From Candidatus Zixiibacteriota bacterium (GTDB lineage: Bacteria; Zixibacteria; MSB-5A5; GN15; JAAZOE01): DNA of 51,962 nt. Positions 9,242 through 18,357 of this stretch are shown here, piece by piece; the first letter of the stretch is position 1, and each line of letters starts with the position of its first letter. The translations under genes were made by a program, and so were the position numbers. The stretch is from positions 1 through 51,962 of the forward strand of contig JAZGGI010000044.1 in NCBI GenBank assembly GCA_036480375.1, written 5' to 3'. The notes below the pieces were generated by a model that saw only the letters and a program-made list of their open reading frames with translations, had not been told where the DNA came from and searched no databases.

Positions 9242-11419
9242 TTATTTAGTGATAGTTAATTCCGACACCAGCTCGTCAAGATGATATACTTTATCGATAA
9301 TAAATAACATATATCGCGAATCGCAGACGACGGCCCGGGTATAATCGGGATCAAAATAGTAATCGGCCACAACACCATCGAAGCTGGTGTCAAAATCGAG
9401 TCCGATGAGTTCGCCGTCTCCGTTAATTACCGGGCTTCCGGAACTGCCATTGGTCCCCGAATTGGACGTTATAAAATTGACGGGAATGTCATTCAGGTCG
9501 GGGGCCAAATAGTCGCCAAAGTCTTTAGCTTCGTGAGTTGCTTTTAATTTATCCGGGACAATAAACGGTTTTTCACCGGTTTCCTTTTCCATGATACCGG
9601 TTAGTGTAGTCATTATATCGTATTGGATGCCGTCGCGAGGTGAATAGGCCTCTACCTGACCGTAATTAAAGCGCTTGGTCGAATTTGCATCGGGAGCTAT
9701 ATCGCCCTTTTTCCATTCCCAATAGGCTTCCATTAATTTCGGCATCAAGCGGTTTCTGGCTCCTTTAAATGTATCATCACGATTTTCGATTGCATCCTTT
9801 TCGGGCTTCAAGGAAATAGCCAGATATATCAGGGGATCACCAAGGTTTTCGAGTTCCGCTTTTGTCATATTGAACATATTAACTCGGGTGTCAGCATCAA
9901 TCATGGTAGTTTTTTCAAATAGATTTTCAACATATTCGTCAATTTTCTTCGGTAGTTTATCTACCGGTACATCCGCGAATATCGAAGTAAAGGCCTTAAT
10001 CGTCTGATCTTCCGGGAGGGTCAGGATCTCTCTGATTATTCGCTTCAGCATAGCAATGTCAAATTCGGGAATGAGGTTTATCTGTACTTCCTTTAGGCCC
10101 TTGAGGAAATACTCCTCATCGCGCTTCAGGTAGCCTCGTTTTCTATCGGACTCATCTTTTTCACGTTCGACGGCCCATTTATATAGTGCATTGGCGTAAT
10201 ATAAAAGCGAGCTGGAATGGCTCAAATTTCTCATATAAAAATCGTGGATGTAGTATCGGTTTATATCGATATACGCTTGCCTCAATTCCGGTAAGACATG
10301 GCCGTATTTTTCACCCAACTGAGGATTATTCGTCAGAAAATTAGTAAATTCATCTTCTATATGACGCCGGAGGCTTAATACTCTGGCGCGCTTGAGACCC
10401 AGCAATTGACCTTTTCGTTTCTTATAAAAATTGCTGATACCGCCCCGTTTGTTCGATAAACGCAGAGCGATCTCAGGATCAGCGGCTGCGATACTGTCAA
10501 GAATATTCAGGCTTTTCTCCGAGAACTCAATATAAAGCGGTATATATTCGTTTTCGAGATGATCCAATTCTGCGGAAGGAAGATATCGGCTGGTTCTTCC
10601 GGGGTAACCCATTAGAATTGTGAAGTCGTTTTCTTTGAGGGGCTTGGAAGATATTTTCAGAAAGTTATGAGGGTGGTAGGGGACGTTCTCCTCAGAATAT
10701 TGGGCGGATGATCCATCGGGCGCGACATAAGCCCGGAGAAACGAAAAATCTCCGGTATGACGGGGCCACATCCAGTTATCGATTTCTCCACCGAAATTTC
10801 CTATCGCTTGTGGAGGCACATAAACTAGGCGAATATCTTTTATCTTAAAATAGGTATACAGGATATAGTATTTGCCACCGTACATTTTGGCGACGCGGCA
10901 TTCGACATCGCGGTCTTTTTCGGCTTCTTTTATAATAGCATTTATGGCTTTCTGTTCGGCCTTATGTTGTTCAAGGTATTCAGAAATATGATCAATTTGT
11001 CCCAGAATTTTATCGGTGACATTTTCGATCGATAAAGTTACTCTCACATAGCATCCAATTGCGGCAATCTCGTCCTCTTTTGTGGGGGCATAAAAGCCGT
11101 TTTTTAAGTAATTTTGTTCAATCGTGCTTTGCTTTTGAACAAAACCGTCGGCGATATGGTGATTGGTGACTAAAAGTCCGTTTTCTGACACGAACGACGC
11201 TGTACCTCCCCGGATAGCTATTACCGCATCGGAGATATCGAGCCCGTCCGGATTGTATATTTCCTTAAGTTCCAGGTTTAAGCCCATCGCTTTCATATTG
11301 TCGAAGGGTAGCTTGTTCAAATCATAAAGAGGCCACATACCGCCATCGGCATTAACCAGTGAAAATGAAAACAGTAATAAAAAAATCGCCCCCACGAATT
11401 TAACAGTTGCTTTTGCCAT
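9242..11419 (-). CDS. S46-family dipeptidyl peptidase (DPP7/DPP11-like)
   Basis: The 725-residue protein starts with a signal peptide (residues 1-24). It has the chymotrypsin-like S46 blocks: LLVTNHHIA (His near 87), DNWMWPRHTGDF (aspartate region near 215-230) and GTNGSSGSP (nucleophilic serine near 657). Length and motif order match periplasmic DPP7/DPP11, exopeptidases that remove dipeptides and feed peptide uptake. Eighteen residues after the serine, where DPP7 has glycine and DPP11 arginine (alignment from memory), this protein has threonine (GLDFDT), so the P1 preference cannot be assigned to either type. A strong AAGGAGG ribosome site precedes the start. Confidence 0.95.
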   Translation of the reverse strand: MAKATVKFVGAIFLLLFSFSLVNADGGMWPLYDLNKLPFDNMKAMGLNLELKEIYNPDGLDISDAVIAIRGGTASFVSENGLLVTNHHIADGFVQKQSTIEQNYLKNGFYAPTKEDEIAAIGCYVRVTLSIENVTDKILGQIDHISEYLEQHKAEQKAINAIIKEAEKDRDVECRVAKMYGGKYYILYTYFKIKDIRLVYVPPQAIGNFGGEIDNWMWPRHTGDFSFLRAYVAPDGSSAQYSEENVPYHPHNFLKISSKPLKENDFTILMGYPGRTSRYLPSAELDHLENEYIPLYIEFSEKSLNILDSIAAADPEIALRLSNKRGGISNFYKKRKGQLLGLKRARVLSLRRHIEDEFTNFLTNNPQLGEKYGHVLPELRQAYIDINRYYIHDFYMRNLSHSSSLLYYANALYKWAVEREKDESDRKRGYLKRDEEYFLKGLKEVQINLIPEFDIAMLKRIIREILTLPEDQTIKAFTSIFADVPVDKLPKKIDEYVENLFEKTTMIDADTRVNMFNMTKAELENLGDPLIYLAISLKPEKDAIENRDDTFKGARNRLMPKLMEAYWEWKKGDIAPDANSTKRFNYGQVEAYSPRDGIQYDIMTTLTGIMEKETGEKPFIVPDKLKATHEAKDFGDYLAPDLNDIPVNFITSNSGTNGSSGSPVINGDGELIGLDFDTSFDGVVADYYFDPDYTRAVVCDSRYMLFIIDKVYHLDELVSELTITK

Positions 11420-11477
11420 GAAATAGTCCTCCTTCGGAACTAAGAAACATAGAATAAGGAGCTTTTACAAGGGGTAA

Positions 11478-12248
11478 TTAGGTAGTAGAATAAATAATGC
11501 GTTGCTTGGCTCGAAATTCGCGCAAATCGGCGATATCAAGAGTTGTTGATATAATACGTTCTCTGTTTTCATCCTGCGGGGCGATTCGATTTAATATGCC
11601 CCAGGGGGCGGCTACAAGCGATCGGCCCTGCAATTTGCCTCCCCATAACTCGCCGACGGCACAGCACTTAATTATGTAGGCACCGCTGCGACGGGCGCCG
11701 TCAATAAATATATTATTGTCTCGCGCGAATTTAACTTTTTCATGTTCATGCGGCCTGTAAGGCGAGGTGGTTGGGATGAAGACTATATCAGGTTGCAGAG
11801 ATCGTAAACGGTCGAAATTAGCCTGATATAAAACATCGGCGCATATTAATACCGATACGCGAACATTATTTATTTCAATGATGATTTGGTTCTGCCCCGG
11901 AGAAATATAGTTTTTTTGTTCGTTTGCGGTGGGATTGGTTTTACGATATGTACCAACAATGTCGTTCCTGTCAAATACATGGCAGGTATTGAAAAATTCA
12001 TTTTCGTATGATTCGATCGCAGTCCCGGATATTAGAATAGTCTCGAATCGCTCCGCCAGTATCCCGCAATATTTCAATCGCCTGAGAGTGTCGAGGGAAT
12101 TTTGACGAGTATCTCGCAGTTTGGGATTGACATTGAAATATTCGGGCAGGATTACAAAATCGGGCCGTTGTTTGAAAATTGCCAGATTTTCATCGAGTGA
12201 CAACTCGCGTCCGACATCGCATTGGACTATGACGATTTTCCTTAACAT
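11478..12248 (-). CDS. Carbon-nitrogen hydrolase (nitrilase superfamily)
   Basis: This 256-residue cytosolic protein shows the nitrilase-fold catalytic set: Glu36 in LPEYF, Lys103 in GTYRKTNP and Cys136 in VLICADV. These hydrolase enzymes act on amides or carbamoyl groups; the substrate is not evident. The gene is divergent from rnhB and the start codons are close, suggesting a shared regulatory gap of roughly 130 bp. The C-terminus (LREFRAKQRIIYS) resembles the dimer-forming tail of omega-amidase-like members. The S46 peptidase lies 58 bp downstream in the same direction. Confidence 0.9.
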   Translation of the reverse strand: MLRKIVIVQCDVGRELSLDENLAIFKQRPDFVILPEYFNVNPKLRDTRQNSLDTLRRLKYCGILAERFETILISGTAIESYENEFFNTCHVFDRNDIVGTYRKTNPTANEQKNYISPGQNQIIIEINNVRVSVLICADVLYQANFDRLRSLQPDIVFIPTTSPYRPHEHEKVKFARDNNIFIDGARRSGAYIIKCCAVGELWGGKLQGRSLVAAPWGILNRIAPQDENRERIISTTLDIADLREFRAKQRIIYSTT

Positions 12249-12377
12249 ATATTATTGTACGGCGGTTTTTTGACCACGGTTTCCCCGGAAGTGTTAATTC
12301 TTTGTTGCCCTGGCCCGATATATATAATATACATTAATCAGATGGTTGAGCCGTCACAGAAACGGGGATTTAGGAAT

Positions 12378-13049
12378 ATGGGACAGAAAATTATTTTCGG
12401 TGATGATGTTGGCAAATTATTGGAATCTTGCGATCTGGAAAGTAAATTGAGGGAGACGGGTCGGCAGATTATTGCCGGCGTTGATGAAGCCGGACGCGGA
12501 CCTTTGGCGGGGCCGGTAGTCGCTGCAGCGGTTATACTTCCCGATAGTGGGATGATACCGGGGTTGGACGATTCCAAGAAATTATCGGCAGCCCGGCGGG
12601 ATATCTTATTCGACCGAATCGTTACTTCAGGGGCGGAATACGCGGTTGGGATTGTTGATAATGAGATGATTGATCGCATCAATATTTTGCGAGCATCGCT
12701 TCGGGCAATGGCTCAGGCCGTATGCAAATTATCTAAAAAGCCTGACTTTGTAATGGTTGACGGAAATCAGCCGATCCCCAATTTGGAATTGGCCCAGGCG
12801 ACAATTGTCGGCGGTGATGCGATTTGCCCTTCCATATCAGCGGCCTCGATTATCGCTAAAGTTACGCGCGACAGAATCATGGATCATTATGATAAATTGT
12901 ATGCCGATTTTTCATTCTCCAAACACAAAGGATATCCGACGGCAGAACATCTTGACCAGTTAAAAACATACGGAGTAACCCCGATTCATAGAAAATCCTT
13001 CAAACCGGTTGCCGAAGCCTTATCCCGGGCGGAATTAACGCTGGCATGA
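12378..13049 (+). CDS. rnhB: Ribonuclease HII
   Basis: The 223-residue enzyme cuts RNA in RNA/DNA hybrids and removes misincorporated ribonucleotides. Visible are the N-terminal GVDEAGRGPLAGPV block with metal-binding Asp36 and Glu37, DDSKKLS, MVDGN, and the SIIAKVTRDRIMD block. Earlier in-frame starts exist at 12255 and 12342, but neither has a ribosome site and the RNase HII fold needs little before DEAGRG; GGGGATTTAGG precedes 12378. It overlaps yraN by four bases (ATGA), so the two are translationally coupled, a frequent pairing in bacteria. Confidence 0.95.
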   Translation: MGQKIIFGDDVGKLLESCDLESKLRETGRQIIAGVDEAGRGPLAGPVVAAAVILPDSGMIPGLDDSKKLSAARRDILFDRIVTSGAEYAVGIVDNEMIDRINILRASLRAMAQAVCKLSKKPDFVMVDGNQPIPNLELAQATIVGGDAICPSISAASIIAKVTRDRIMDHYDKLYADFSFSKHKGYPTAEHLDQLKTYGVTPIHRKSFKPVAEALSRAELTLA

Positions 13050-13393
13050 ATTCCAAAACCCGTGCGGAAAAGGGTGCTGACGGAGAAGATACTGCTGTTC
13101 AGTACTTGCGTTTCCTGGGCTATGATATTCTTCATCGAAATAAAAGACTTTCCCGTTATGAGGTCGATATTATATGCCGCGATCAAGATTGTCTGGTATT
13201 CGTAGAAGTTAAGAATTCGCCTGCGGGAAGTCTGGGGCATCCGGCGACATGGATTGATGGTCGTAAACAGGAAAAACTCCGAAACGCCGCCGAATTATAT
13301 ATCAAAGAAAATCAAATTACCGACACGGATATTCGATTTGACGCTGTAACAATCTATAAGGGTCAAATTGAGCATTTCAAAAACGCCTTTTAA
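13046..13393 (+). CDS. yraN: YraN/UPF0102 family endonuclease-like protein
   Basis: The 115-residue product fits the UPF0102 family, a small restriction-endonuclease-like fold. The core reads E-x-D followed by CLVFVEVK (YEVDIICRDQDCLVFVEVK), giving the aspartate and the E-x-K active-site pattern, and GRKQEKLRNAAELYI follows. Its start overlaps the rnhB stop. The family is presumed to act in DNA processing or repair, but the role is not firmly known. Confidence 0.93.
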   Translation: MNSKTRAEKGADGEDTAVQYLRFLGYDILHRNKRLSRYEVDIICRDQDCLVFVEVKNSPAGSLGHPATWIDGRKQEKLRNAAELYIKENQITDTDIRFDAVTIYKGQIEHFKNAF

Positions 13394-13481
13394 TCTTACG
13401 CAAAAAACATTGAATTAAAGGAAACAAATTTATCCTGCTGCTGTTACGGATGCTAATTGATACGTATATCTTGAAAAAGAA

Positions 13482-13495
13482 TAAGAATATTCTTA
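13482..13495. promoter_or_regulatory. 14-bp palindrome upstream of ferritin, possible operator
   Basis: TAAGAATATTCTTA is a perfect 14-bp palindrome 60 bp before the ferritin start. TTGATA (13457) lies upstream. Its size and AT-richness resemble operators of the Fur/PerR family, which often control ferritin, but the sequence is not a clear match to either box. Regulatory function is inferred from position only. Confidence 0.35.
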
Positions 13496-13555
13496 AAACT
13501 TATGCTCCGTAAATATATTGAGCGACAAAATGTGAGAATTAAGCGGGAGGAAAAA

Positions 13556-14074
13556 ATGGCAATTGGTAAAAAAATAATCGAGAATTTCAACGCGCAGATG
13601 CAGCGCGAGTTTTATTCCTCATATCTTTATCTGGCTATGGCGGGATATTTTGAGGATATGGATATGAAAGGTTGCGCGCATTGGATGCGAATGCAGGCGG
13701 AAGAAGAACGGATGCACGCTATGAAGTTCTATGATTTTATCGCCAGCCGCGGCGGGCGTCTGGAACTTTTGGAAATCGAAAAACCGCCCAAAGAATGGAA
13801 ATCCCCGCTTGACGCTTTCGAAGAAACTCTCAAACATGAGGAATCGGTGACAACGCACATTAATAATCTGGTTGATATCGCTCTGGAAGAAAAAGATCAC
13901 GCGGCTCACAGTTTTTTGCAATTCTTCGTTGATGAACAGGTAGAGGAGGAAGATCAAGTCAATGAAATTTTAGCGAAGATAAGAATGGTAAAGGATTCAG
14001 CGGGGGGAATGTTTATGTTTGACAGTGAACTGGCCAAACGCCCCATGCCGATGCCGATTACCACTACCGAATAA
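13556..14074 (+). CDS. ftnA: Non-haem ferritin
   Basis: The 172-residue iron-storage protein has the bacterial ferritin length. The four-helix bundle carries the ferroxidase ligands: Glu in MQREFYSSYLYL, E-E-E-R-M-H (Glu and His of helix B), Glu in HEESVTTHI and the E/Q region in FVDEQVEEEDQV. It oxidises Fe(II) and stores ferric mineral in a 24-mer. GGGAGG sits before ATG 13556; an in-frame ATG at 13502 has no ribosome site. The C-terminal tail (KRPMPMPITTTE) is longer and more proline-rich than E. coli FtnA. A terminator follows. Confidence 0.95.
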   Translation: MAIGKKIIENFNAQMQREFYSSYLYLAMAGYFEDMDMKGCAHWMRMQAEEERMHAMKFYDFIASRGGRLELLEIEKPPKEWKSPLDAFEETLKHEESVTTHINNLVDIALEEKDHAAHSFLQFFVDEQVEEEDQVNEILAKIRMVKDSAGGMFMFDSELAKRPMPMPITTTE

Positions 14075-14103
14075 TAAAATAATTGATTTGGATTAAATGG
14101 AGA

Positions 14104-14127
14104 GCGGTCTTTGGCCGCCCTTTTTTT
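14104..14127 (+). terminator. Rho-independent terminator after ferritin
   Basis: GCGGTC, loop TTT, GGCCGC form a six-bp stem (one T-G pair), followed by CC and seven T residues, 30 bp after the ferritin stop codon. Confidence 0.75.
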
Positions 14128-14135
14128 ATGATTTA

Positions 14136-15503
14136 TTATACTGTTGTAGCTTTTAGATATTTTCTGATATTCGATTTAAAGGGCCCGTTCGCCCTAACAA
14201 TATCTTCCCGAATAAATTCCTTAACCGCGTCAATTCTCGGAGAAAATTGGTTTTCCAGGACGTTGACCATGATACTAAATAAATCAACTGAAGATATTAA
14301 ACAGCATCGTTGTTTCAAATTGGCGGAAATTACTTCTTCGGTAAAGGCCGAGTTTCTGCTTTCCGGGGTCATCTCACAGGGGGCGTTGGCAACGATAATG
14401 CACCTGGGTTTATAATCGTGATGACATTTGTTGATTTTATTGATGACTTTGTTGAATAAATCCAAAGTGACCGGATCGAGTTTTTCCGAAATGATTTCCA
14501 CAGCTATATTGACGGCGGTTTTGTCGCGCATATAAACATCAAAATCGGCTCCGCTGATAGTCTCCGGAATCTGCGGAAATTGAAATCCCAGAGTTTGCAT
14601 GGCATTAACGACGGCGCCTTTTAAATCGCTGCCAGTTGTGTAGAGCAAATCTACATATCCTTCAGCCATGAGAGATAACTCCTGGTTGTTTTTAATGGCT
14701 CGTTCGATGACTTTTATTTCTTCCTGAAGATCCACGATTTTTAGATTATATGGATTAACCCGTTCGATTTTTTGCTCGAATTTTTCAATCCACTTCGGGC
14801 GTTTTTGATCATGTCGTCGATGATGAAGAATGCCGGAAAAAGATTTGGCCAGAAGACTGTTTTCATCCGAAGATAAGAACTTGGGAATAATATAAACTTC
14901 ACCGGGGCCGAATGATTGAGATATTTTTTGAATAACGGGATGATGCGGATAAGCCGTCGCTTCGGCGATTATTGATAGGTTCTCTTTTTCGCTGAAATTG
15001 ATGGACATCATAGTTTCGACGGCGGTCCGCCCCAGTAGGCTGTAGAGATGAGAGTTCGGTGATTTAAAGCGCATGGCGTGAATCGGGCCGTATTGACAGG
15101 AATATTTACCCAAAAAATCTTCGAGCCAGAAAAATATCGATAGAATAGATTCCGTATATTGATTTGTCGCCACTCCGGCTGAACTCATTTTCTTGACACG
15201 AATGTAAGATATCGGGAAATTGGATCGGATAACCAACAATCCTCCGGCGAAAAGGAAATTATGAATCAATCGCGAGGCCATTTTGGTTTTGGCCAGAAAT
15301 TGTAAGAATTCCCTTTCGGATCGATCGATATATTCGGCACGCCGCAAATCGGCGGTGTTTTTGCGATATCCATTTCTTATGGCAAAATTCATAGGGTCGA
15401 AAAAAACAACATTATAATTCGATAAATCAGTTATATCGAATAAATCGCTTTGGGAAAATTCACTGGCGTCACTGTCCCAATTACAAAATAAAATATCCCT
15501 CAT
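14136..15503 (-). CDS. Uncharacterised protein, possible degenerate PD-(D/E)XK C-terminus
   Basis: This 455-residue protein is not recognised. No signal peptide or membrane helix is seen, so it is probably cytosolic. The N-terminal 100 residues alternate strands and helices (MRDILFCNWDSDASEF, YNVVFFDPMNF, GGLLVIRSNFP) like a Rossmann- or amidotransferase-like fold. A predicted helical linker covers about residues 255-290. Residues 315-390 read GADFDVYM, then VNIAVEIIS, then a segment ending CIIVANAP, which is the order of a restriction-endonuclease-like core with the E-x-K lysine replaced by isoleucine. The region before the start has only a weak GAGTG site. It converges on the ferritin gene. 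Function is unknown. Confidence 0.7.
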   Translation of the reverse strand: MRDILFCNWDSDASEFSQSDLFDITDLSNYNVVFFDPMNFAIRNGYRKNTADLRRAEYIDRSEREFLQFLAKTKMASRLIHNFLFAGGLLVIRSNFPISYIRVKKMSSAGVATNQYTESILSIFFWLEDFLGKYSCQYGPIHAMRFKSPNSHLYSLLGRTAVETMMSINFSEKENLSIIAEATAYPHHPVIQKISQSFGPGEVYIIPKFLSSDENSLLAKSFSGILHHRRHDQKRPKWIEKFEQKIERVNPYNLKIVDLQEEIKVIERAIKNNQELSLMAEGYVDLLYTTGSDLKGAVVNAMQTLGFQFPQIPETISGADFDVYMRDKTAVNIAVEIISEKLDPVTLDLFNKVINKINKCHHDYKPRCIIVANAPCEMTPESRNSAFTEEVISANLKQRCCLISSVDLFSIMVNVLENQFSPRIDAVKEFIREDIVRANGPFKSNIRKYLKATTV

Positions 15504-15627
15504 TTATATTACACTCACTAAATTATGTAATTTTCATATAACAGCCAATCAGACCTATCTCTAATAAAATCGGTAAATAATTGGTAAAAATTTAGACTAC
15601 CGCCGCAAAAAAGTATAAAATAAGAGA

Positions 15628-16761
15628 TTATTCTCCGGTGATTTTTCTTATTTCCTCAAGAAGAACGGTTTCGAGCTTGTCTTCTTTATAAGTCACCTGT
15701 TTCCCGTCTTTCAAAAATAAAATTCCCTGACCGGCGCCGCCGGCAACGCCGATATCGGCTGCCTTGGCCTCGCCGGGACCATTGACAATACAGCCCATCA
15801 CGGCGACTTTCAGGGGCGTTTTTATATGGCTTGTTTTTTCTTCAATCCGTTTAGCCAGGTTTATTAAATCGATCTGGCAACGCCCGCAGGTGGGGCAGGA
15901 GATAATCTCAACCCCTTCTTTTTTCATCTCCAGAGATTTTAGAATCTGGCGACAAACTTTGATCTCTTCGACCGGATCGGCAGTCAGAGAAACTCTCAAA
16001 GTATCTCCGATCCCTTTGGCCAGCAAGGCTCCGATGCCTATCGCTGATTTTATGGAACCGGCGAATTCGGTACCGGCTTCGGTTATGCCGAGGTGAAGAG
16101 GGTAGTCAACCAATTCAGCCAGCATTGAATAGGCGGCGATGGCGCAGTTGACGTTGGTTGATTTCAGGGAAATGACGGTATCATAAAAATCATGCTTTTC
16201 AAGAAGTTCGAGTTCGCGGAGAGCCGCTCCGACAAACGCCCGCGGGTCTTCATGACCGAATTCCTCCTGTAAATCCTGAGGCAGAGAACCTGAATTGACG
16301 CCTATTCGGATAGGAATTTCAGCATCTTTGGCGGCTTTGACAACCTCGTCTACTTTCCAGTCGGGACCTATGTTTCCGGGATTAATTCGGATTTTGTCGA
16401 CCCCCTCTTCAATAGCTCGTAAGGCTAATTTATATGAGAAATGAATGTCGGCGACTAACGGAATCGAGATTTGTTTTTTTATTTGTCCCAGACAAGTCGC
16501 GGCGTTCTTGTTGATGACCGCGATGCGAATTATTTCGCACCCGGCCTCTTCAAGACTTTTTATTTGTGCGACGGTACTTTTGATATCGCGTGTATCGGTA
16601 GTGGTCATGGATTGAATAGCGACCGGAAAATTACCGCCGATAATAACATTTCCGATTTTTACCGCCCGCGATTTTCTTCGGGTTACCGGGTATTCAAACT
16701 TACCGCCCGAAAGAATTTCCCGCCAATTTTGTTTTGCCTTGTCGGATATATCTCTTGACAT
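15628..16761 (-). CDS. ispG: 4-hydroxy-3-methylbut-2-enyl diphosphate synthase
   Basis: The 377-residue enzyme catalyses the next-to-last step of the MEP isoprenoid pathway, reducing MEcPP to HMBPP. The N-terminal TIM-barrel block (IGGNFPVAIQSMTTTDT) and substrate region (KIRINPGNIG) are intact. The three [4Fe-4S] ligands are in SCPTCGRC (near 288) and VMGCIVNGPGEA (near 323). Length fits the compact bacterial form without the large insert of plant enzymes. It is monocistronic and divergent from the small membrane-anchored protein upstream of buk. Confidence 0.97.
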   Translation of the reverse strand: MSRDISDKAKQNWREILSGGKFEYPVTRRKSRAVKIGNVIIGGNFPVAIQSMTTTDTRDIKSTVAQIKSLEEAGCEIIRIAVINKNAATCLGQIKKQISIPLVADIHFSYKLALRAIEEGVDKIRINPGNIGPDWKVDEVVKAAKDAEIPIRIGVNSGSLPQDLQEEFGHEDPRAFVGAALRELELLEKHDFYDTVISLKSTNVNCAIAAYSMLAELVDYPLHLGITEAGTEFAGSIKSAIGIGALLAKGIGDTLRVSLTADPVEEIKVCRQILKSLEMKKEGVEIISCPTCGRCQIDLINLAKRIEEKTSHIKTPLKVAVMGCIVNGPGEAKAADIGVAGGAGQGILFLKDGKQVTYKEDKLETVLLEEIRKITGE

Positions 16762-16825
16762 ATTACCTTCTTGTTTCGCTTAATTAAACGATAATACGAA
16801 AAAAGACAACCGAAAGTTAGTATCT

Positions 16826-17212
16826 TTGGATTATCGCAAGATCATATTTTATGTCGTCATAATATTATTGGCCGTCGGCTATTGGTACACGACTAAAAAT
16901 AAATCGGAAGAGATAACGCTCAAATCCGAATTATTTGCTCAGGTTTACGCCGGGACCCGGGTTGTCGGCGAATTATATCGCAATGAGCCGGAGAGATTTT
17001 TTCGAGCTCGCGATTCGATTTATGCCGCCCATAATTTCAACGCCGATTCGGTGAGGTTTTTTCAACAATCATTGGAAAATGATTCGGAAAAGTGGCCGGA
17101 AATCTGGGGACGAATCAGAAATCTTACTGATTCTCTGACGACTTATTATATCGAAAACCCGGTAATACATCCAACGGTTGATTCGACGGACACATTAAAT
17201 ACCGATAAATAG
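16826..17212 (+). CDS. Membrane-anchored small protein, DUF4296-like appearance
   Basis: The 128-residue product has one N-terminal transmembrane or signal-anchor helix (about residues 6-21) and a helical domain outside. The domain pattern, a helix then E-L-F-A-Q-V, then R-D-S-I-Y-x-x-H-N-F-x-x-D-S-V-R-F-F, resembles DUF4296 proteins of Bacteroidota, but this is a weak judgement. The start is a TTG without a strong ribosome site; no better in-frame start is present. It lies 37 bp before the butyrate kinase gene and could be cotranscribed with it. Function unknown. Confidence 0.6.
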   Translation: MDYRKIIFYVVIILLAVGYWYTTKNKSEEITLKSELFAQVYAGTRVVGELYRNEPERFFRARDSIYAAHNFNADSVRFFQQSLENDSEKWPEIWGRIRNLTDSLTTYYIENPVIHPTVDSTDTLNTDK

Positions 17213-17249
17213 CCTTTACGTCAGATAAATTCCTATTTCGGAGTGACTG

Positions 17250-18329
17250 ATGACTGATAAAATTAATTTGATACTGGTTATAAATCCGGGCTCCACCTCG
17301 ACCAAAGTATCCGTATTCAGAGACGATGAACAATTGCATAACGAAAATATCAAGCATGATGCGAAGTTCCTCGGCCGATTCAACCTGGTCTCGGAGCAGT
17401 TTGATTTCAGGAAAACTGAAATTGAGAAATGGCTTGAATGTTTACCGAACAGCGACAAAAATTTCGCGGCTGTGTCGGGAAGAGGCGCCCCTCTTAAACC
17501 TTTGGAAGGAGGCACCTACATTATCTCCGAAAATATGCTCGATGATGTGCGTATGTCGCGCTATTCCAATCATGCTTCCAATCTGGGTTCGATGCTGGCC
17601 GATTATTTTGGGAGGATTTACAATGTCCCTGCCTATATCACTGATCCGATTACGGTTGATAATTTTACCGATGTGGCGCGAATATCGGGAGTGCCCGGGA
17701 TTGTCAGAAAATCGCGTTCACACTGTCTGAATATCAAAGCCGTCGGCCGGGCGGAAGCCACCAGGGTGGGGAAAAAGCTTGAAGATGTCAATTATGTTGT
17801 GGCTCACCTGGGTGGAGGGATTTCGATAGCGGCACTGGAGAAAGGGCGCATAGTTGATGTCAATGACGGTCTTTTAGGGATGGGGCCGTTTTCGGTCGAT
17901 CGGGCCGGAGCCTTGCCAATTGGGGGATTAGTGGATTTATGTTTTTCCGGCAAATATTCCAGGGATGAAGTAGTAGAGATTCTATCGAAGAAAAGCGGTC
18001 TTTTGGGATATTTGGGGCATAGCGATTTGCGCCAGGTCGAGCTGATGATTGAAGATGAAGACAAGACTGCCGAACTGATTTACCGGGCCATGTGCTATCA
18101 GATAGCCAAAGAAATTGGAGCGGCGGTGGTTGTCCTGAAAGGCAACATCGATGGAATAATTCTAACAGGCGGGATGGCGTATTCGGTCATGTTGGCCGAG
18201 ATAATCTCCGAGTATATTAAATTCATTGCCCCGATTATTATTGTCCCGGGTGAGAAAGAAATGCAGGCCCTGGCTGAAGCGGCTATTCGTGTTATTAGCG
18301 GAGAAGAACAACCAAAAACTTATGATTAA
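17250..18329 (+). CDS. buk: Butyrate kinase
   Basis: The 359-residue ASKHA-fold kinase converts butyryl phosphate plus ADP to butyrate plus ATP, or the reverse. The phosphate-binding motif near the start (VINPGSTSTKVSVF), the central HLGGGISIAAL block, the phosphate-2-like DGLLGMGPFSVDRAGALP motif and the C-terminal ILTGGMAYS adenosine block are all present. Length and motifs match Buk rather than acetate kinase. GGAGTG precedes the ATG. It heads a three-gene run with two phosphotransbutyrylase-like genes, so it probably works with them in short- or branched-chain fatty acid energy metabolism. Confidence 0.95.
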   Translation: MTDKINLILVINPGSTSTKVSVFRDDEQLHNENIKHDAKFLGRFNLVSEQFDFRKTEIEKWLECLPNSDKNFAAVSGRGAPLKPLEGGTYIISENMLDDVRMSRYSNHASNLGSMLADYFGRIYNVPAYITDPITVDNFTDVARISGVPGIVRKSRSHCLNIKAVGRAEATRVGKKLEDVNYVVAHLGGGISIAALEKGRIVDVNDGLLGMGPFSVDRAGALPIGGLVDLCFSGKYSRDEVVEILSKKSGLLGYLGHSDLRQVELMIEDEDKTAELIYRAMCYQIAKEIGAAVVVLKGNIDGIILTGGMAYSVMLAEIISEYIKFIAPIIIVPGEKEMQALAEAAIRVISGEEQPKTYD

Positions 18330-18357
18330 TTTTTGGCGGGTTAATTGAACGAATTCT

